Of a DNA stretch of 64,000 nucleotides, positions 21,271-31,081 are shown one piece after another (positions within the stretch are counted from its first letter, which is position 1; each line of letters starts with the position of its first letter). The stretch lies in the NCBI GenBank assembly GCA_900114805.1, contig FOZN01000001.1:620001-684000 (forward strand). Direction: 5' to 3'. This DNA comes from Agrococcus baldri (GTDB taxonomy: Bacteria > Actinomycetota > Actinomycetes > Actinomycetales > Microbacteriaceae). A program made the position numbers and the translations under genes. Under the pieces are notes generated by a model. The model searched no databases. It worked only from the letters and a program-made list of their open reading frames with translations, and was not told the origin of the DNA.

Positions 21271-22940
21271 TGGACACCTGGTCCCTGCTGCTCGACGGCT
21301 TCGCCACCGCGCTCCAGCCCATCTACCTGCTCTACGCGCTGCTCGGCGTGCTGCTGGGCACCGCCGTCGGCGTGCTGCCCGGCATCGGCCCGGCGATGAC
21401 GGTGGCGCTGCTGCTGCCGATCACCTACGCGCTCGAGCCGACCGCGGCGTTCATCGTCTTCGCCGGCATCTACTACGGCGGCATGTACGGCGGCTCGACA
21501 ACCTCGATCCTGCTGAACACACCCGGCGAATCCGCGTCCATCGTCACGGCGCTCGAGGGCAACAAGATGGCCCGCGCCGGCCGCGGCGCCGCCGCCCTCG
21601 CCACCGCCGCCATCGGCTCCTTCGTGGCCGGCACGATCGCCACCGTGCTGCTCACGCTGCTGGCACCCACCGTCGCCCGCTTCGCGGTCAGCCTCGGCCC
21701 ATCCGACTACTTCGCCCTGATGGTGATCGCGTTCCTGACGGTCGGCGCCCTGCTGGGCGACAGCGCCTGGCGCGGCATGGTCTCGCTCTCGATCGGCCTG
21801 TTCATCGGCCTGATCGGCGTCGACACGCTCACCGGGCAGACGCGCTTCACGCTCGGCATCCCGCAGCTCGGCGACGGCATCGACGTGGTGCTGGTCGCGG
21901 TCGGCCTCTTCGCGCTCGGCGAGGCCCTCTACGTGGGCTCGCGGCTGCGCGGCGGCGAGCTGCCGATCATCCCGATCACGCGCGGCTGGCGCACCTGGAT
22001 GCGCCGCAGCGACTGGGCGCGCTCGTGGAAGCCGTGGCTGCGTGGCGCGGCGATCGGCTTCCCGATCGGCTCGATCCCCGCTGGCGGTGCCGACGTCGCC
22101 ACCTTCCTGTCGTACGCCTCCGAGCGCAGCCTCGCGAAGCCGGAGTACCGCAAGCAGTTCGGCAAGGGCGCCATCGAGGGCGTCGCGGGGCCGGAGGCGG
22201 CGAACAACGCCGCGGCTGCGGGTGTGCTGGTGCCGCTGCTGACGCTCGGCATCCCCACCTCGGCGACGGCCGCGATCATCCTGAGCGCGTTCCAGACCTA
22301 CGGCATCGCGCCCGGGCCGCGACTGTTCGAGACGCAGCCGGTGCTCGTGTGGGCGCTCATCGCCTCGCTGTTCATCGGCAACGCGATGCTGCTGGTGCTC
22401 AACCTGCCGCTGGTGGGCATGTGGGTGAAGCTGCTGCAGATCCCCCGCCCCTACCTGTACGCGGGCATCCTGGTGTTCGCGGGGCTGGGCGCCTACGCGG
22501 CGAACTTCACCACCTTCGACATCGGCGTGCTGCTGGTGCTGGGTGTGCTGGGCTTCTTCATGCGGCGGCTCGGCTTCCCGGTCGCGCCGCTGGTGGTGGG
22601 CGCGATCCTGGGGCCGATGGCCGAGGAGCAGCTGCGCAAGGCCATGCAGATCTCGCAGGGGGACCCCGCCTACCTCGTGCACAGCCCGTTCTCGTGGATC
22701 GCCTACGGCCTGATGGTGGTCATCATCGCCCTGTCGCTGTGGCTCAAGCGCCGCCGCGCGCGCTACGAGGCATCCCTGCCGGCGGTCGACACGGTCGCCA
22801 TCAGCGCGCTGGATGAGGACATCGAGTCGCACGAGCCGCACCCCGAGCTCGACCGCGGCCGGCTCTCCACCACCGCGCTGCCGCGGGTGCGGCGCGACGG
22901 CGAGGACGACGACCCCGACGATCCGGCGCCGTCCCGCTGA
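21270..22940 (+). CDS. tctA: tripartite tricarboxylate transporter large membrane subunit
   Basis: 556 residues with about 11-12 helices. The family signature [20 protein letters not shown] (about 31-50) and the [22 protein letters not shown] segment are present, as is [12 protein letters not shown], so the transport core is intact. The C-terminal ~70 residues are a charged cytoplasmic tail ending [15 protein letters not shown]. The true start is ATG 21270-21272, coupled to tctB; the upstream open frame is an extension through tctB in another frame. A strong terminator follows 26 bases after the stop. Confidence 0.94.
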   Translation: MDTWSLLLDGFATALQPIYLLYALLGVLLGTAVGVLPGIGPAMTVALLLPITYALEPTAAFIVFAGIYYGGMYGGSTTSILLNTPGESASIVTALEGNKMARAGRGAAALATAAIGSFVAGTIATVLLTLLAPTVARFAVSLGPSDYFALMVIAFLTVGALLGDSAWRGMVSLSIGLFIGLIGVDTLTGQTRFTLGIPQLGDGIDVVLVAVGLFALGEALYVGSRLRGGELPIIPITRGWRTWMRRSDWARSWKPWLRGAAIGFPIGSIPAGGADVATFLSYASERSLAKPEYRKQFGKGAIEGVAGPEAANNAAAAGVLVPLLTLGIPTSATAAIILSAFQTYGIAPGPRLFETQPVLVWALIASLFIGNAMLLVLNLPLVGMWVKLLQIPRPYLYAGILVFAGLGAYAANFTTFDIGVLLVLGVLGFFMRRLGFPVAPLVVGAILGPMAEEQLRKAMQISQGDPAYLVHSPFSWIAYGLMVVIIALSLWLKRRRARYEASLPAVDTVAISALDEDIESHEPHPELDRGRLSTTALPRVRRDGEDDDPDDPAPSR

Positions 22941-22966
22941 TGCCACGATGGCCGCATCGAGGCCAC

Positions 22967-23008
22967 ACGACGGATGCCGTCCCGGACACCCGGGGCGGCA
23001 TCCGTCGT
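22967..23008 (+). terminator. hairpin terminator of tctCBA
   Basis: A 13-bp perfect stem (ACGACGGATGCCG paired with CGGCATCCGTCGT), extended inward by a T-G wobble and three G-C pairs, with a short loop, lies just after tctA. The base on the far side is CTGCGGGG, without a T run. Confidence 0.8.
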
Positions 23009-23165
23009 CTGCGGGGCCCGGCGCCCGAGACGGGCGCCGGCACTGGAGTCGCACCGAAGGCCCGAAAGGACCTCCGGTCTCAGCCCCCGCGCGCGCGTGG
23101 GCGGCCCGGCGTAGCGTCGGGCACGACGCGGCCGACGGCGACCGCGCACCACGATGGGAGCGAGC

Positions 23166-23546
23166 ATGGACTACCGCATCGAGCTGATCTTCGTGCCGGT
23201 GAGCGACACCGACCGGGCGAAGGCGTTCTACGAGCAGCAGCTGGGCTGGCACGTCGACCACGACCGCAGAGTCTCCCCCGAGCTGCGATTCGTGCAGGTC
23301 ACGCCGCCGGGCTCGGCCTGCTCGATCGCGTTCGGCGAGGGGCTGCTGGAGGGCGAGCCGGGCAGCCTGCACAACGTGCAGCTGGTGATCGACGACGCCG
23401 ACGCCGCGCGTGCCGAGCTGCTCGCGAACGGCGTCGGCGCGAGCGAGGTCGACGAGCAGTCGTGGGGCCGCTTCGTCACCTTCGCCGACCCGGACGGCAA
23501 TCGCTGGACGCTGCAGGAGCTGCCGGACTACAGCGCGCAGACCTGA
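23166..23546 (+). CDS. VOC-superfamily (glyoxalase/bleomycin-resistance-like) protein
   Basis: 126 residues forming one vicinal-oxygen-chelate fold: IELIFVPVSDTDRAKAFY at the N-terminus, SLHNVQLVIDDADAARAEL at the domain middle, and the terminal FADPDGNRWTLQE. This class covers glyoxalases, ring-cleaving dioxygenases and antibiotic-binding proteins, and the substrate cannot be read off. I chose ATG 23166 with GGGAG five bases upstream over the ATG 12 bases earlier. It stands alone after the tct operon. Confidence 0.8.
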   Translation: MDYRIELIFVPVSDTDRAKAFYEQQLGWHVDHDRRVSPELRFVQVTPPGSACSIAFGEGLLEGEPGSLHNVQLVIDDADAARAELLANGVGASEVDEQSWGRFVTFADPDGNRWTLQELPDYSAQT

Positions 23547-23566
23547 GCTGTGCCAGGCTGGTGAGC

Positions 23567-23755
23567 ATGCAGGAGCAGCGGGACGAGCGAGCACGAGAGC
23601 ACGACCGCATCCCGGCGGAGCTCGACCCGTACTTCGAGCGCTTCGACGACGAGCGGCCGCCGCGCACGATGCGGCGTCGCCTGCAGCCGGTCATCTGGCT
23701 GGTGGGCGCGGTCACGCTCGTGGCGATGGTGCTGCTCGTGACGCCGGGGCTGTAG
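23567..23755 (+). CDS. small single-helix membrane protein, unknown
   Basis: 62 residues, with a charged N-terminal half (QEQRDERAREHDRIPAELD) and one C-terminal hydrophobic helix (about 42-60). It lies 20 bases after the VOC gene on the same strand. No recognisable family. The start may also be GTG 23561. Confidence 0.5.
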   Translation: MQEQRDERAREHDRIPAELDPYFERFDDERPPRTMRRRLQPVIWLVGAVTLVAMVLLVTPGL

Positions 23756-23770
23756 CCCTCGCGCGACCGC

Positions 23771-25387
23771 TCACTCGGCGAGCGGGATGACCTCGACCCG
23801 GTCGCCGGGCCCGGCCACGACCAGCACGCGCCGCCCGGTCACGCCCGCGAGCGCCTCGACCACGGTCGCGGGCGCGGCAGCAGCGGCCGCCTCATCACCG
23901 GCGCGCGTCCAACGGGTGACGGATGCGCCCGTGGCCGACTCGATCGCCTCGGCGAGCGCTCCGGCCTCACCCGCGCTGACGAGGATGACGCGATCGATCA
24001 TGCGTGCGCGAGCGCTCGGCGGTGCCGTCCCGCGGTCGCGCCTCCAGATGGCGAAGTGGTACGCCGCGACCAGCGCGGTCGCGAGCAGCAGGCCGAACGG
24101 CGCCCTGATGCGCTCGATCAGTCCCCCTCCGCCGCCGTCCAGCACGAACTCGAAGATCCGGTAGCCGACGACGAGCAGCGCGACGATCGCGACCACGGCG
24201 CTCACGCCGAACACCGCGACCAGGTAGACCCGTCGACCCGTCGTGCCCGCATCCGCCGCGACCCGCAGCGGCTGCCACGCGACCCACCAGATCGGCGCGC
24301 CCACGACGATCGCGGCGATGCCGCCCAGCAGCAGCGTGCGCGCATCATCGCCGGCCAGCGGTGCGGTGAGCGAGGCGAGCAGGGCGTTGACGACGACACC
24401 GATGCCGGAGGCCGCGGCAATCAGCCCGATGCCCGCCTCCACGAGGCGCGCGGCGCTGCGGACCGCATCGGAGCGCTGCTGCGCGATCCGGCCGTGGTAG
24501 AGCCAGACGATCCCGCCCACCGAGGCCGCCGCGACGGCGAGGGGCAGGGGGTCGAGCAGCACGGGCCACGGGTCGCTCCGGTCGAACGCGGCGCGCAGCG
24601 CGACGAACAGGGAGGCGCCGAGCCCGCCCAGCGTGACGGCAGCCGCGCCGAGCACGCCGACGATCACGAGCACGACAGCGGCGAAGCCGTCCCGCAGCAT
24701 GCGCGCGCGCTCCCGCACCCAGTGCCACCACCAGATGGCGGCGCCGCCGACCGCCCACACGAGCGCCTGCAGCGCGCTCGACCACCAGCGCGAGCCGATC
24801 TGCGCATCCGCGGGCAGCAGCGCTTCGCCGAACACCGGCTCCAGCGTGCGCACCGCCCCGGTGACCGCGACCACGAGCCCGTAGGCGGCGCCGAGCACGA
24901 GCGGCACGGCGGTCAGGCGCAGCGGCCCCTTGCGGTCGTTGCCCCACATCATGCGGTGCAGCACCCAGACGACGAGCCAGCTGATGCCGGTCGCGAGCGC
25001 TTCGGGCGACCAGGTGCCCCTGACCAGGTCGGCCGCCGTCCCCAGCAGCGCGGTGGTGAAGGTGACGAGCGAGACGACCGCGATGGCGCTGAGGTAGAGG
25101 CCCCAGGCCACCGACGAGCGGTCCGGGCCGTCGAGCCGTCGCCACAGGAACCACCAGAGCACCACCGCGAGTGGGCCGGCGATGAGTGAGAAGGCGAGCG
25201 AGAGCGCCAGCCCGCCCGCGCCCTCGGCGAACTGGGGCCGCGTCTCGAGCAGCCGTCCGATGAGGCCGCTGATGCCCGTCGCGGCGATCACCACCAGCAC
25301 GAACAGAATGCTGTAGACGATCAGCCGCCGCACCGTGCCCTGCGCACTGCGGGGCGCCGGCGCCACCGGAGCCTGGACGGCGCTCAC
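23771..25387 (-). CDS. DUF5671-type multi-pass membrane protein
   Basis: 538 residues, mostly membrane: about 12 hydrophobic segments with repeated layout and Trp-rich loops (LAVVLWWFLWRRLDGPDR, AAIWWWHWVRERA, GAPIWWVAWQPL), resembling the DUF5671 family. The C-terminal ~75 residues form a soluble domain after the last helix. Function unknown. It starts at GTG 25385-25387, overlapping the stop of the upstream gene (GTGA), so the two are likely co-expressed. Confidence 0.75.
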   Translation of the reverse strand: MSAVQAPVAPAPRSAQGTVRRLIVYSILFVLVVIAATGISGLIGRLLETRPQFAEGAGGLALSLAFSLIAGPLAVVLWWFLWRRLDGPDRSSVAWGLYLSAIAVVSLVTFTTALLGTAADLVRGTWSPEALATGISWLVVWVLHRMMWGNDRKGPLRLTAVPLVLGAAYGLVVAVTGAVRTLEPVFGEALLPADAQIGSRWWSSALQALVWAVGGAAIWWWHWVRERARMLRDGFAAVVLVIVGVLGAAAVTLGGLGASLFVALRAAFDRSDPWPVLLDPLPLAVAAASVGGIVWLYHGRIAQQRSDAVRSAARLVEAGIGLIAAASGIGVVVNALLASLTAPLAGDDARTLLLGGIAAIVVGAPIWWVAWQPLRVAADAGTTGRRVYLVAVFGVSAVVAIVALLVVGYRIFEFVLDGGGGGLIERIRAPFGLLLATALVAAYHFAIWRRDRGTAPPSARARMIDRVILVSAGEAGALAEAIESATGASVTRWTRAGDEAAAAAAPATVVEALAGVTGRRVLVVAGPGDRVEVIPLAE

Positions 25388-25839
25388 GGCGCCGCTTGCG
25401 TGCAGATGGTGAACTGCCAGGGGGTCGTCGCGATCACCCAGTCCGAGCCCTCACGCACCAGGTCGAAGCTCGCGTCCTCGCGATACTCCGAGGGACCGAG
25501 CAGCCCGCCGCTGGTCGTGACGATCGAGACGTCGACGTCGGCGGTGTCTTCGCGCTCCGTGGTCGACGTCAGCGTCACGCGCATCTCGTCGAGCATGCCG
25601 GCCTCGATCCGCTCGCAGTCGTCCCGCACTTCCTGGACCAGGTAGGCGCGCGCGGCCTCCTCGTCGCCGGCGATGACGGCTTCGGTGTAGCGCTGCACGA
25701 CGCCAGCGGGGGCGGCCTCGTCGATCGGCGCCGCACCGCCGCGCGTGAACACCACGACCAGGGCGACGACGACGAGCGCCACCACGGCGACGATCGCGAC
25801 CAGCACGGTGCGGTCGGGTCTTCCGGAAGCGGTGTCCAT
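25384..25839 (-). CDS. single-pass membrane-anchored protein, unknown function
   Basis: 151 residues. One N-terminal helix (about 12-34) is followed by an extracytoplasmic domain with a nuclear-transport-factor-like feel (AGVVQRYTEAVIAGDEEAARAYL, then VREGSDWVIATTPW), reminiscent of small lipoprotein-like DUF4878 proteins. Two cysteines could form a disulfide. It is coupled to the DUF5671 gene. The start is ATG 25837-25839. Confidence 0.6.
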   Translation of the reverse strand: MDTASGRPDRTVLVAIVAVVALVVVALVVVFTRGGAAPIDEAAPAGVVQRYTEAVIAGDEEAARAYLVQEVRDDCERIEAGMLDEMRVTLTSTTEREDTADVDVSIVTTSGGLLGPSEYREDASFDLVREGSDWVIATTPWQFTICTQAAP

Positions 25840-25905
25840 GGCTCATTGTGGCCCCGAACCGACCGGTGCGCCAGTCTCGGGGCTGCTGCGCGTGCGCGAG
25901 CGCGC

Positions 25906-28293
25906 TTAGGGGCTCAGCTTCTCGATGGGCGCGATCTTGATCAGCAGCCGCTTGCGGCCGGCGCCGTCGAAGAGCACCTCGGCGACCCGCTTCTTGTCGA
26001 GGCCGGTCACCGCCTGCACGCGGCCCTCCCCGAAGTCCTTGTGGCGGATGCGGTCGCCGGGCTCGAGCACCATGGCGCTGTTGTCGCGCACCTCGGTGAT
26101 CATGTTGGCGAACTCCTTCTTCGGAGCCTTCGGCAACGGCTTGGGGCTGTCGCGGTACCCGGTCACGAACGACTCGCGCGGCTCGTCGCGCCACCGCCCC
26201 ACGGCGCGCTGCCCCGATGGCGCCCGCATGGTCGACGGCGGCGTGCGCCAATCGATCAGACCCGCTGGGATCTCCTCGAGGTAGCGGCTCGGCGCCGCCG
26301 GGTTGACCTCGCCGAACTGCGCCCGCGTCATGGCGAGCGAGAGGTGCAGCCGCTGCCGGGCGCGCGTGATGCCGACATAGAACAGGCGCCGCTCCTCGGC
26401 CTCGCCGCCGGGCTCCTGCGCCGCCATGCGGTGCGGCAGCAGCTCCTCCTCGATGCCGGTGATGAAGACAGCGTCGAACTCGAGCCCCTTCGCCGTGTGC
26501 AGCGTCATCAGCGAGACCTGCCCGCCGGAGTCGTCGAGCTCGTCCGCGGCAGCGACCAGCGAGGTCTCGGTGAGGAAGTCGAGCAGGGTGGCCGCCGGGT
26601 TCTGCCGCCGGAACTCGCGCGTCACCGCGACGAGCTCCTCGACGTTCTCGAGCCGCGCCGCGTCCTGCGGGTCGGGCGAGCGCCGCAGCTGATCGGTGTA
26701 GCCCGAGCGGCTCATCAGCTCGCGCAGCACCTCGCCGGGGTCTGCCTCGGGCCGGGCGCTGAACTCGTCGAGCAGCGCTGCGAGGTCCTTGATCGCCGCA
26801 GCGACCTTCGGGCCGAGAGCGATCTCGTCGACGCGACGCATCGCATCCCGCAGCGAGATCCGGTGCTCGTCGGCGTGCGCCTGCAGCGCCGCCTCGGTGG
26901 CGGGGCCGATGCCGCGCTTGGGCACGTTCATGATGCGGCGCAGGCTGAGCGCGTCGTCGGGATTGGCCACCGTGATCAGGTACGCCATCGCATCCTTGAT
27001 CTCGGCCCGCTCGTAGAACTTCGTGCCGCCGATCACCTTGTACGGGATGGCGGTGCGGATGAGCACCTCTTCGAGCGCCCTGGTCTGCGCGTTCGTGCGA
27101 TAGAAGACCGCGACGTCGCTGTAGGACATGCTGCCGCCGCTGGTGAGCTCGACGATCTCGTCGGCGACGAACTGCGCCTCGTCGTGGCCGGAGTAGCCGG
27201 TGAAGCCGATGATCTTCGCGCCGTCGCCGGAGTCGGTCCAGAGGTTCTTCGCGCGCCGGTCGAAGTTGTTGCCGATCACGGCGTTGGCGGCCGAGAGGAT
27301 GTTCTGGGTCGAGCGGTAGTTCTGCTCGAGCATGATGACGCGCGCATCGTGGAAGTCGCGCTCGAAGTCGGTGATGTTGCGGATGTCGGCACCCCGGAAG
27401 GCGTAGATCGACTGATCCGAGTCGCCCACGACCGTCAAGGAGGCGCCCGGCAGGTCGCCGCGAAGCTCGGGCAGCTCGGCACGCGTGACCGGCTTCGTGA
27501 GCTCGCGGATGAGGGCGTACTGGGCGGCGTTGGTGTCCTGGTACTCGTCGACCAGGATGTGGCGGAAGCGCTTGCGGTACTGCGCCGCCACCCTCGGGAA
27601 GGCGCGCAGCAGGAAGACGGTCTGCGAGATGAGGTCGTCGAAGTCGAAGGCATTGGCACGCCGCAGCTCGGCGTCGTAGTCGCGCCAGAGCTCGAGGAAG
27701 GCGGCATCGAGCGGGTTCTCGAGGCTGACGGTGCGCGCCCACGAGTCGACGTCGTGCAGTTCGTTCTTCAGCTTCGAGATGCGGGCCGAGACGCTGCCGG
27801 GGGTGAGGCCCTGGATGTCGGCGCCGCGCTGCTTGATGAGCCGCTTGATGAGCGCGCGCACGTCGCCGGAGTCGTAGATCGTGAACGACTCCTTGAAGCC
27901 GAACTCCTCGGCCTCGCGCCGCAGGATGCGCACGCACGCGGAGTGGAACGTGCGGATCCACATGCCGCGCGCCTCCTCCCCCACGAGGTGCTCGACGCGC
28001 TCGCGCATCTCGGCCGCAGCCTTGTTCGTGAAGGTGATCGCGAGGATCTGGCTCGACCACGCCTCGCGGGTGGCGAGCAGGCCGGCGACCCGATGCGTGA
28101 GCACGCGTGTCTTGCCCGAGCCGGCACCGGCGACGATCAGGAGCGCGGGACCGCGGTGCTCGACGGCCTCGCGCTGCGGCCGGTTCAGCCCGGCGAGCAG
28201 ATGCTCGGGGATGCCGTCGCCGCGGGGGCCGATCGGGCTCGGCCTCGCGACGTCCCCGAAGCCGTCATCGTGCAACCCCCACAGATCGTTCAT
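25906..28293 (-). CDS. pcrA: UvrD/PcrA-family 3'-5' DNA helicase
   Basis: 795 residues, a superfamily-1 ATP-dependent helicase of nucleotide excision repair and replication restart. Motif I is AGAGSGKT (55-62), motif Ia AITFTNKAAAEMRERV, Walker B ILVDEYQDTN, motif III VVGDSDQSIYAFRGAD, motif IV QNYRSTQNIL, motif V MTLHTAKGLEFDAVF and motif VI YVGITRARQRLHLS. The final ~120 residues end with a Tudor-like RNA-polymerase-binding segment (DRIRHKDFGEGRV) typical of PcrA. The start is ATG 28291-28293, and the gene appears monocistronic. Confidence 0.95.
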   Translation of the reverse strand: MNDLWGLHDDGFGDVARPSPIGPRGDGIPEHLLAGLNRPQREAVEHRGPALLIVAGAGSGKTRVLTHRVAGLLATREAWSSQILAITFTNKAAAEMRERVEHLVGEEARGMWIRTFHSACVRILRREAEEFGFKESFTIYDSGDVRALIKRLIKQRGADIQGLTPGSVSARISKLKNELHDVDSWARTVSLENPLDAAFLELWRDYDAELRRANAFDFDDLISQTVFLLRAFPRVAAQYRKRFRHILVDEYQDTNAAQYALIRELTKPVTRAELPELRGDLPGASLTVVGDSDQSIYAFRGADIRNITDFERDFHDARVIMLEQNYRSTQNILSAANAVIGNNFDRRAKNLWTDSGDGAKIIGFTGYSGHDEAQFVADEIVELTSGGSMSYSDVAVFYRTNAQTRALEEVLIRTAIPYKVIGGTKFYERAEIKDAMAYLITVANPDDALSLRRIMNVPKRGIGPATEAALQAHADEHRISLRDAMRRVDEIALGPKVAAAIKDLAALLDEFSARPEADPGEVLRELMSRSGYTDQLRRSPDPQDAARLENVEELVAVTREFRRQNPAATLLDFLTETSLVAAADELDDSGGQVSLMTLHTAKGLEFDAVFITGIEEELLPHRMAAQEPGGEAEERRLFYVGITRARQRLHLSLAMTRAQFGEVNPAAPSRYLEEIPAGLIDWRTPPSTMRAPSGQRAVGRWRDEPRESFVTGYRDSPKPLPKAPKKEFANMITEVRDNSAMVLEPGDRIRHKDFGEGRVQAVTGLDKKRVAEVLFDGAGRKRLLIKIAPIEKLSP

Positions 28294-28369
28294 ATGGGTT
28301 CGATTCTAGGCGAGCGCGCACACGCGCGGTCGGCCGAGGGCGCCGGTGGAGGCGCTCGTGACCGCTCCG

Positions 28370-29404
28370 CTACCGCTCGATCCGCCGCCACAGCTCGGGG
28401 TGGTCGACGAACACCGCCTCCAGCCCGAGCTCTGCCAGCAGCATCCACTCGCGCTGCCAGTCGCCCCATGCGGCCGGGTGCTCGCCGAGCCGGTGCGCGG
28501 GCTCCAGGAAGGCGTTCTCGGGCCGCAGCGTCCAGGTGATGGTGCCCAGCCCTGCCGCGCGCGCCCGCTCGACCAGGTCGCTCGTGCGCAGGCCGCCGCT
28601 GCCGGGCTCGAACAGCACGGACTTCGCGACGCTGATGGCGTCGACCCGCCGGGCCAGCCGCGCGAGCGCGGTGTCGGTGCGCTGCTCGGCGTAGGTGGGA
28701 CCGGCGTAGGTGGGGGCGGCGCAGGTGGGGGCGGCGTAGGTGGGGGCGGATGCGTCGGGCCCGGCCGCATCGTCGGCAAGGCGCAGGTCGGGTGCCGTTC
28801 CGTCGGCTTCCATCAGGTAGACCAGGCGGGCGTCGACGCCGAGCGCGCGCACCTGGTGCAGCGCGCTCTCCTCGAAGGACTCGACCGTCAGCGCTCCCGG
28901 TGCGATCCAGCGGGTGCGCGCCAGCGCATCCGCCAGCATCGCATCGAGCGGGAGGCCGATCGCGGCGTGATGGCTGGGGTGCTTGAGCTCGGCGACCACG
29001 TCGAGGCCGGTCTCGTCGGCGATGGCGAGCAGGTCAGTGAAGCGCAGGATGGGGTCTGCGCCGTCGCGGCGGGCGCTCGCGGGGCGCAGCTGCGGCAGGC
29101 GCTCGCGCGTGCGGAGGGTGGCGAGCTCGGACCACGTGAAGTCCTCGACGAACCAGCCGGTGAGCTCGGTGCCGTCGATCGTCTGCGTGCGCCGGCGATC
29201 GGCGAACTCGGGGCGGCTCGCGATGTCGGTCGTCTCGCCCAGCTCGTTGTCGTGCCGCACGACGAGCACGCCGTCGCGGCTCGCGACCAGGTCGGGCTCG
29301 ACGGCGTCGGCACCGAGCTGCGCGGCGAGGCGCACGGCCGTCTCGGTGTGCTCGGGAGCCCAACCGGAGGCGCCGCGGTGGGCGATCACGCGCGTGGTGT
29401 CCAC
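28370..29404 (-). CDS. glycerophosphodiester phosphodiesterase
   Basis: 344 residues. The GDPD hallmarks are present: IAHRGASGWAPEHTE (His9 and Glu19), EPDLVASRDGVLVVRHD, and ELKHPS in place of the usual EIK. It hydrolyses glycerophosphodiesters to glycerol-3-phosphate, possibly feeding GlpD in this genome. An in-frame insertion of about 20 residues (APTYA-type repeats) falls after the LVYLMEADG segment. The start is GTG 29402-29404; no ATG fits. Confidence 0.88.
   Translation of the reverse strand: MDTTRVIAHRGASGWAPEHTETAVRLAAQLGADAVEPDLVASRDGVLVVRHDNELGETTDIASRPEFADRRRTQTIDGTELTGWFVEDFTWSELATLRTRERLPQLRPASARRDGADPILRFTDLLAIADETGLDVVAELKHPSHHAAIGLPLDAMLADALARTRWIAPGALTVESFEESALHQVRALGVDARLVYLMEADGTAPDLRLADDAAGPDASAPTYAAPTCAAPTYAGPTYAEQRTDTALARLARRVDAISVAKSVLFEPGSGGLRTSDLVERARAAGLGTITWTLRPENAFLEPAHRLGEHPAAWGDWQREWMLLAELGLEAVFVDHPELWRRIER
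28688..28747. repeat. four tandem 15-bp repeats inside the phosphodiesterase gene
   Basis: Four near-identical 15-mers (GGCGTAGGTGGGGGC with few changes) in a row. The unit is a multiple of three, so the frame is kept, and the protein shows PTYAG/PTCAA/PTYAA units. It probably expanded by slippage. Confidence 0.75.
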
Positions 29405-29536
29405 GGCGCCAGGCTATCCGTCGGCACGCCGTCAGCGAACGACCCGCATCCACAGCGAAAACCGGGGATCTGTCGGTAGTCTGAGCGCAGTCCGCCCATG
29501 GTGGCGGCCGCGATTCTTTCTGAAGGAGCAACTCCC

Positions 29537-30526
29537 TTGGCAGGCAACCCGGCGTTCCGCAACTCGCCCGCGTTCACCGAGAACTCCCAGCGCGCCGCGC
29601 AGGCGACGCCCGGTGGGCAGCAGGCTCCCTATGGCCAGGCCCCGTACGGGCAGGCTCCGCATGGCCAGGCCCCCTATGGCCAGGCCCCCTACGGCCAGCA
29701 GCAGTATGGGCAGCCGCAGCAGTACGGCGGCACACCGTACGGCCAGCAGCCCGGCGTACCGACCCCTGAGCAGCTGAACCAGCAGTTCAACGCGCCCGCG
29801 GCCGGCCCGGTCGAGACCGAGCGGCTGACGTACGACGGCGTGATCATGAAGACGGTGCTCACGCTCGGCGTGACGGCGGTCGGCTTCGTGATCACACTCG
29901 CGATGCTCTGGCTGGGCGGCACCTCGATGCCCTTCTTCGTGCTGACCTACGGCGGTGCGTTGGTCGGCTTCGTGCTCGCCCTCGTCAACATCTTCAAGAA
30001 GGAGCCGAGCCCCGCGCTCATCCTCAGCTACGCCGCGGCACAGGGCCTCTTCCTCGGTGGCTTCTCGGGCATGCTCGAGTTCGGCATGCAGCTCGACGGC
30101 ATCATCTTCCAGGCGCTGCTCGCGACCGCGTGCGTGATCGGCGTGACCCTCGCGGGCTACGTCTTCCGCGTCTTCCGCACCTCGCCGAAGCTGAACAAGA
30201 TCTTCTTCATCGCCATCATCGGCTACGGACTGTTCTCGCTGGTCAACTTCGGCATGATGCTCTTCGGCGCGACCGACCTCGCCTTCGGCATGCGCTCCGC
30301 GCCCAGCCCGCTGTTCGGCATCCCGTGGGGCGTGCTGCTCGGCGGCCTCGCGGTGCTGCTCGGCGCCTACTCCCTCGTGATGGACTTCGAGGGCATCGAG
30401 ATGGGCGTCAAGCGCGGCGTGCACAAGAAGTACGGCTGGTCGGCGGCGTTCGGCCTGGTGCTGACGATCATCTGGCTCTACGTCGAGATCCTGCGCATCA
30501 TCGCGATCCTGCGCGGCAACAACTAG
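29537..30526 (+). CDS. Bax inhibitor-1 / YccA family membrane protein with Gln-Tyr-Gly-rich N-terminus
   Basis: 329 residues. The first ~95 are disordered with repeated [10 protein letters not shown] units, and the rest is the seven-helix Bax-inhibitor-1 fold (about 105-325), ending near the pH-sensing region seen as [19 protein letters not shown]. The likely start is TTG 29537 with GAAGGAG eight bases upstream; the next residues [13 protein letters not shown] match the usual start of this family in related bacteria. The earlier ATG 29498 lacks a ribosome site. A strong terminator follows. Confidence 0.88.
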   Translation: MAGNPAFRNSPAFTENSQRAAQATPGGQQAPYGQAPYGQAPHGQAPYGQAPYGQQQYGQPQQYGGTPYGQQPGVPTPEQLNQQFNAPAAGPVETERLTYDGVIMKTVLTLGVTAVGFVITLAMLWLGGTSMPFFVLTYGGALVGFVLALVNIFKKEPSPALILSYAAAQGLFLGGFSGMLEFGMQLDGIIFQALLATACVIGVTLAGYVFRVFRTSPKLNKIFFIAIIGYGLFSLVNFGMMLFGATDLAFGMRSAPSPLFGIPWGVLLGGLAVLLGAYSLVMDFEGIEMGVKRGVHKKYGWSAAFGLVLTIIWLYVEILRIIAILRGNN

Positions 30527-30546
30527 CAGCTCGACTGCACGAAGGA

Positions 30547-30572
30547 GGGGCTCCGGTTTCGGCCGGAGCCCC
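30547..30572 (+). terminator. terminator of the Bax inhibitor-1 gene
   Basis: A perfect 10-bp stem (GGGGCTCCGG with CCGGAGCCCC) with a six-base loop, followed by TTCTGCTGTCCC, starts about 20 bases after the stop. Confidence 0.82.
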
Positions 30573-30608
30573 TTCTGCTGTCCCTCCTCCATGCGGCACA
30601 CTGTGCGC

Positions 30609-30998
30609 ATGAGCGAGCAGCCTGCCTCCGTCGACGACTACATCGCCGGCTTCCCGCCGGACGTCGCCGAGCGGCTGCTGCAGGTGCGCGCGGCCATCCT
30701 GGCCGGGGTGCCGACACCCGAGGGGCAGGTGCCGGAGGAGCGGATGCGCTACGGCATCGCAGCGGTCATGCTGGGCGGCCGCTACGCCCTGCACTTCGCG
30801 GGCTGGAAGCACCACATCGGGCTCTATCCGGTGCCGACGCTGCCGGAGGCGCTGGAGACCGAGGTCGCGCCGCTGCGGCAAGCCAAGGACACGGTGGTCC
30901 TCAAGCATGCGCTGCCGCTGCCGATCGAGCTGGTGGGCAGGGTCACCGCAGCGATCGTCGCCCTGCGCCTCGAGGAAGGCCAGCCGCACGCGTCCTGA
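30609..30998 (+). CDS. DUF1801-family (YdhG-like) protein
   Basis: 129 residues with the family features VDDYIAGFPPDVAERLLQVR, the PEERMRYGIAAVML segment and FAGWKHHIGLYPVP. The family is a small fold of unknown biochemical role, present across bacteria. The start is ATG 30609 just after the short intergenic terminator. Lies alone between two terminators. Confidence 0.78.
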   Translation: MSEQPASVDDYIAGFPPDVAERLLQVRAAILAGVPTPEGQVPEERMRYGIAAVMLGGRYALHFAGWKHHIGLYPVPTLPEALETEVAPLRQAKDTVVLKHALPLPIELVGRVTAAIVALRLEEGQPHAS

Positions 30999-31032
30999 CA
31001 ACACGACGCACACGCTGCCCGGCACCACGACG

Positions 31033-31069
31033 CGAACGACCCCCGCCCAGCGCAGGCGAGGGTCGTTCG
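31033..31069. terminator. bidirectional hairpin between DUF1801 gene and the symporter gene
   Basis: A 10-bp perfect outer stem (CGAACGACCC with GGGTCGTTCG) with an inner CGCC/GGCG stem sits between two convergent stop codons, so it can end both transcripts. Confidence 0.75.
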
Positions 31070-31081
31070 GGCTGCGGCGGG

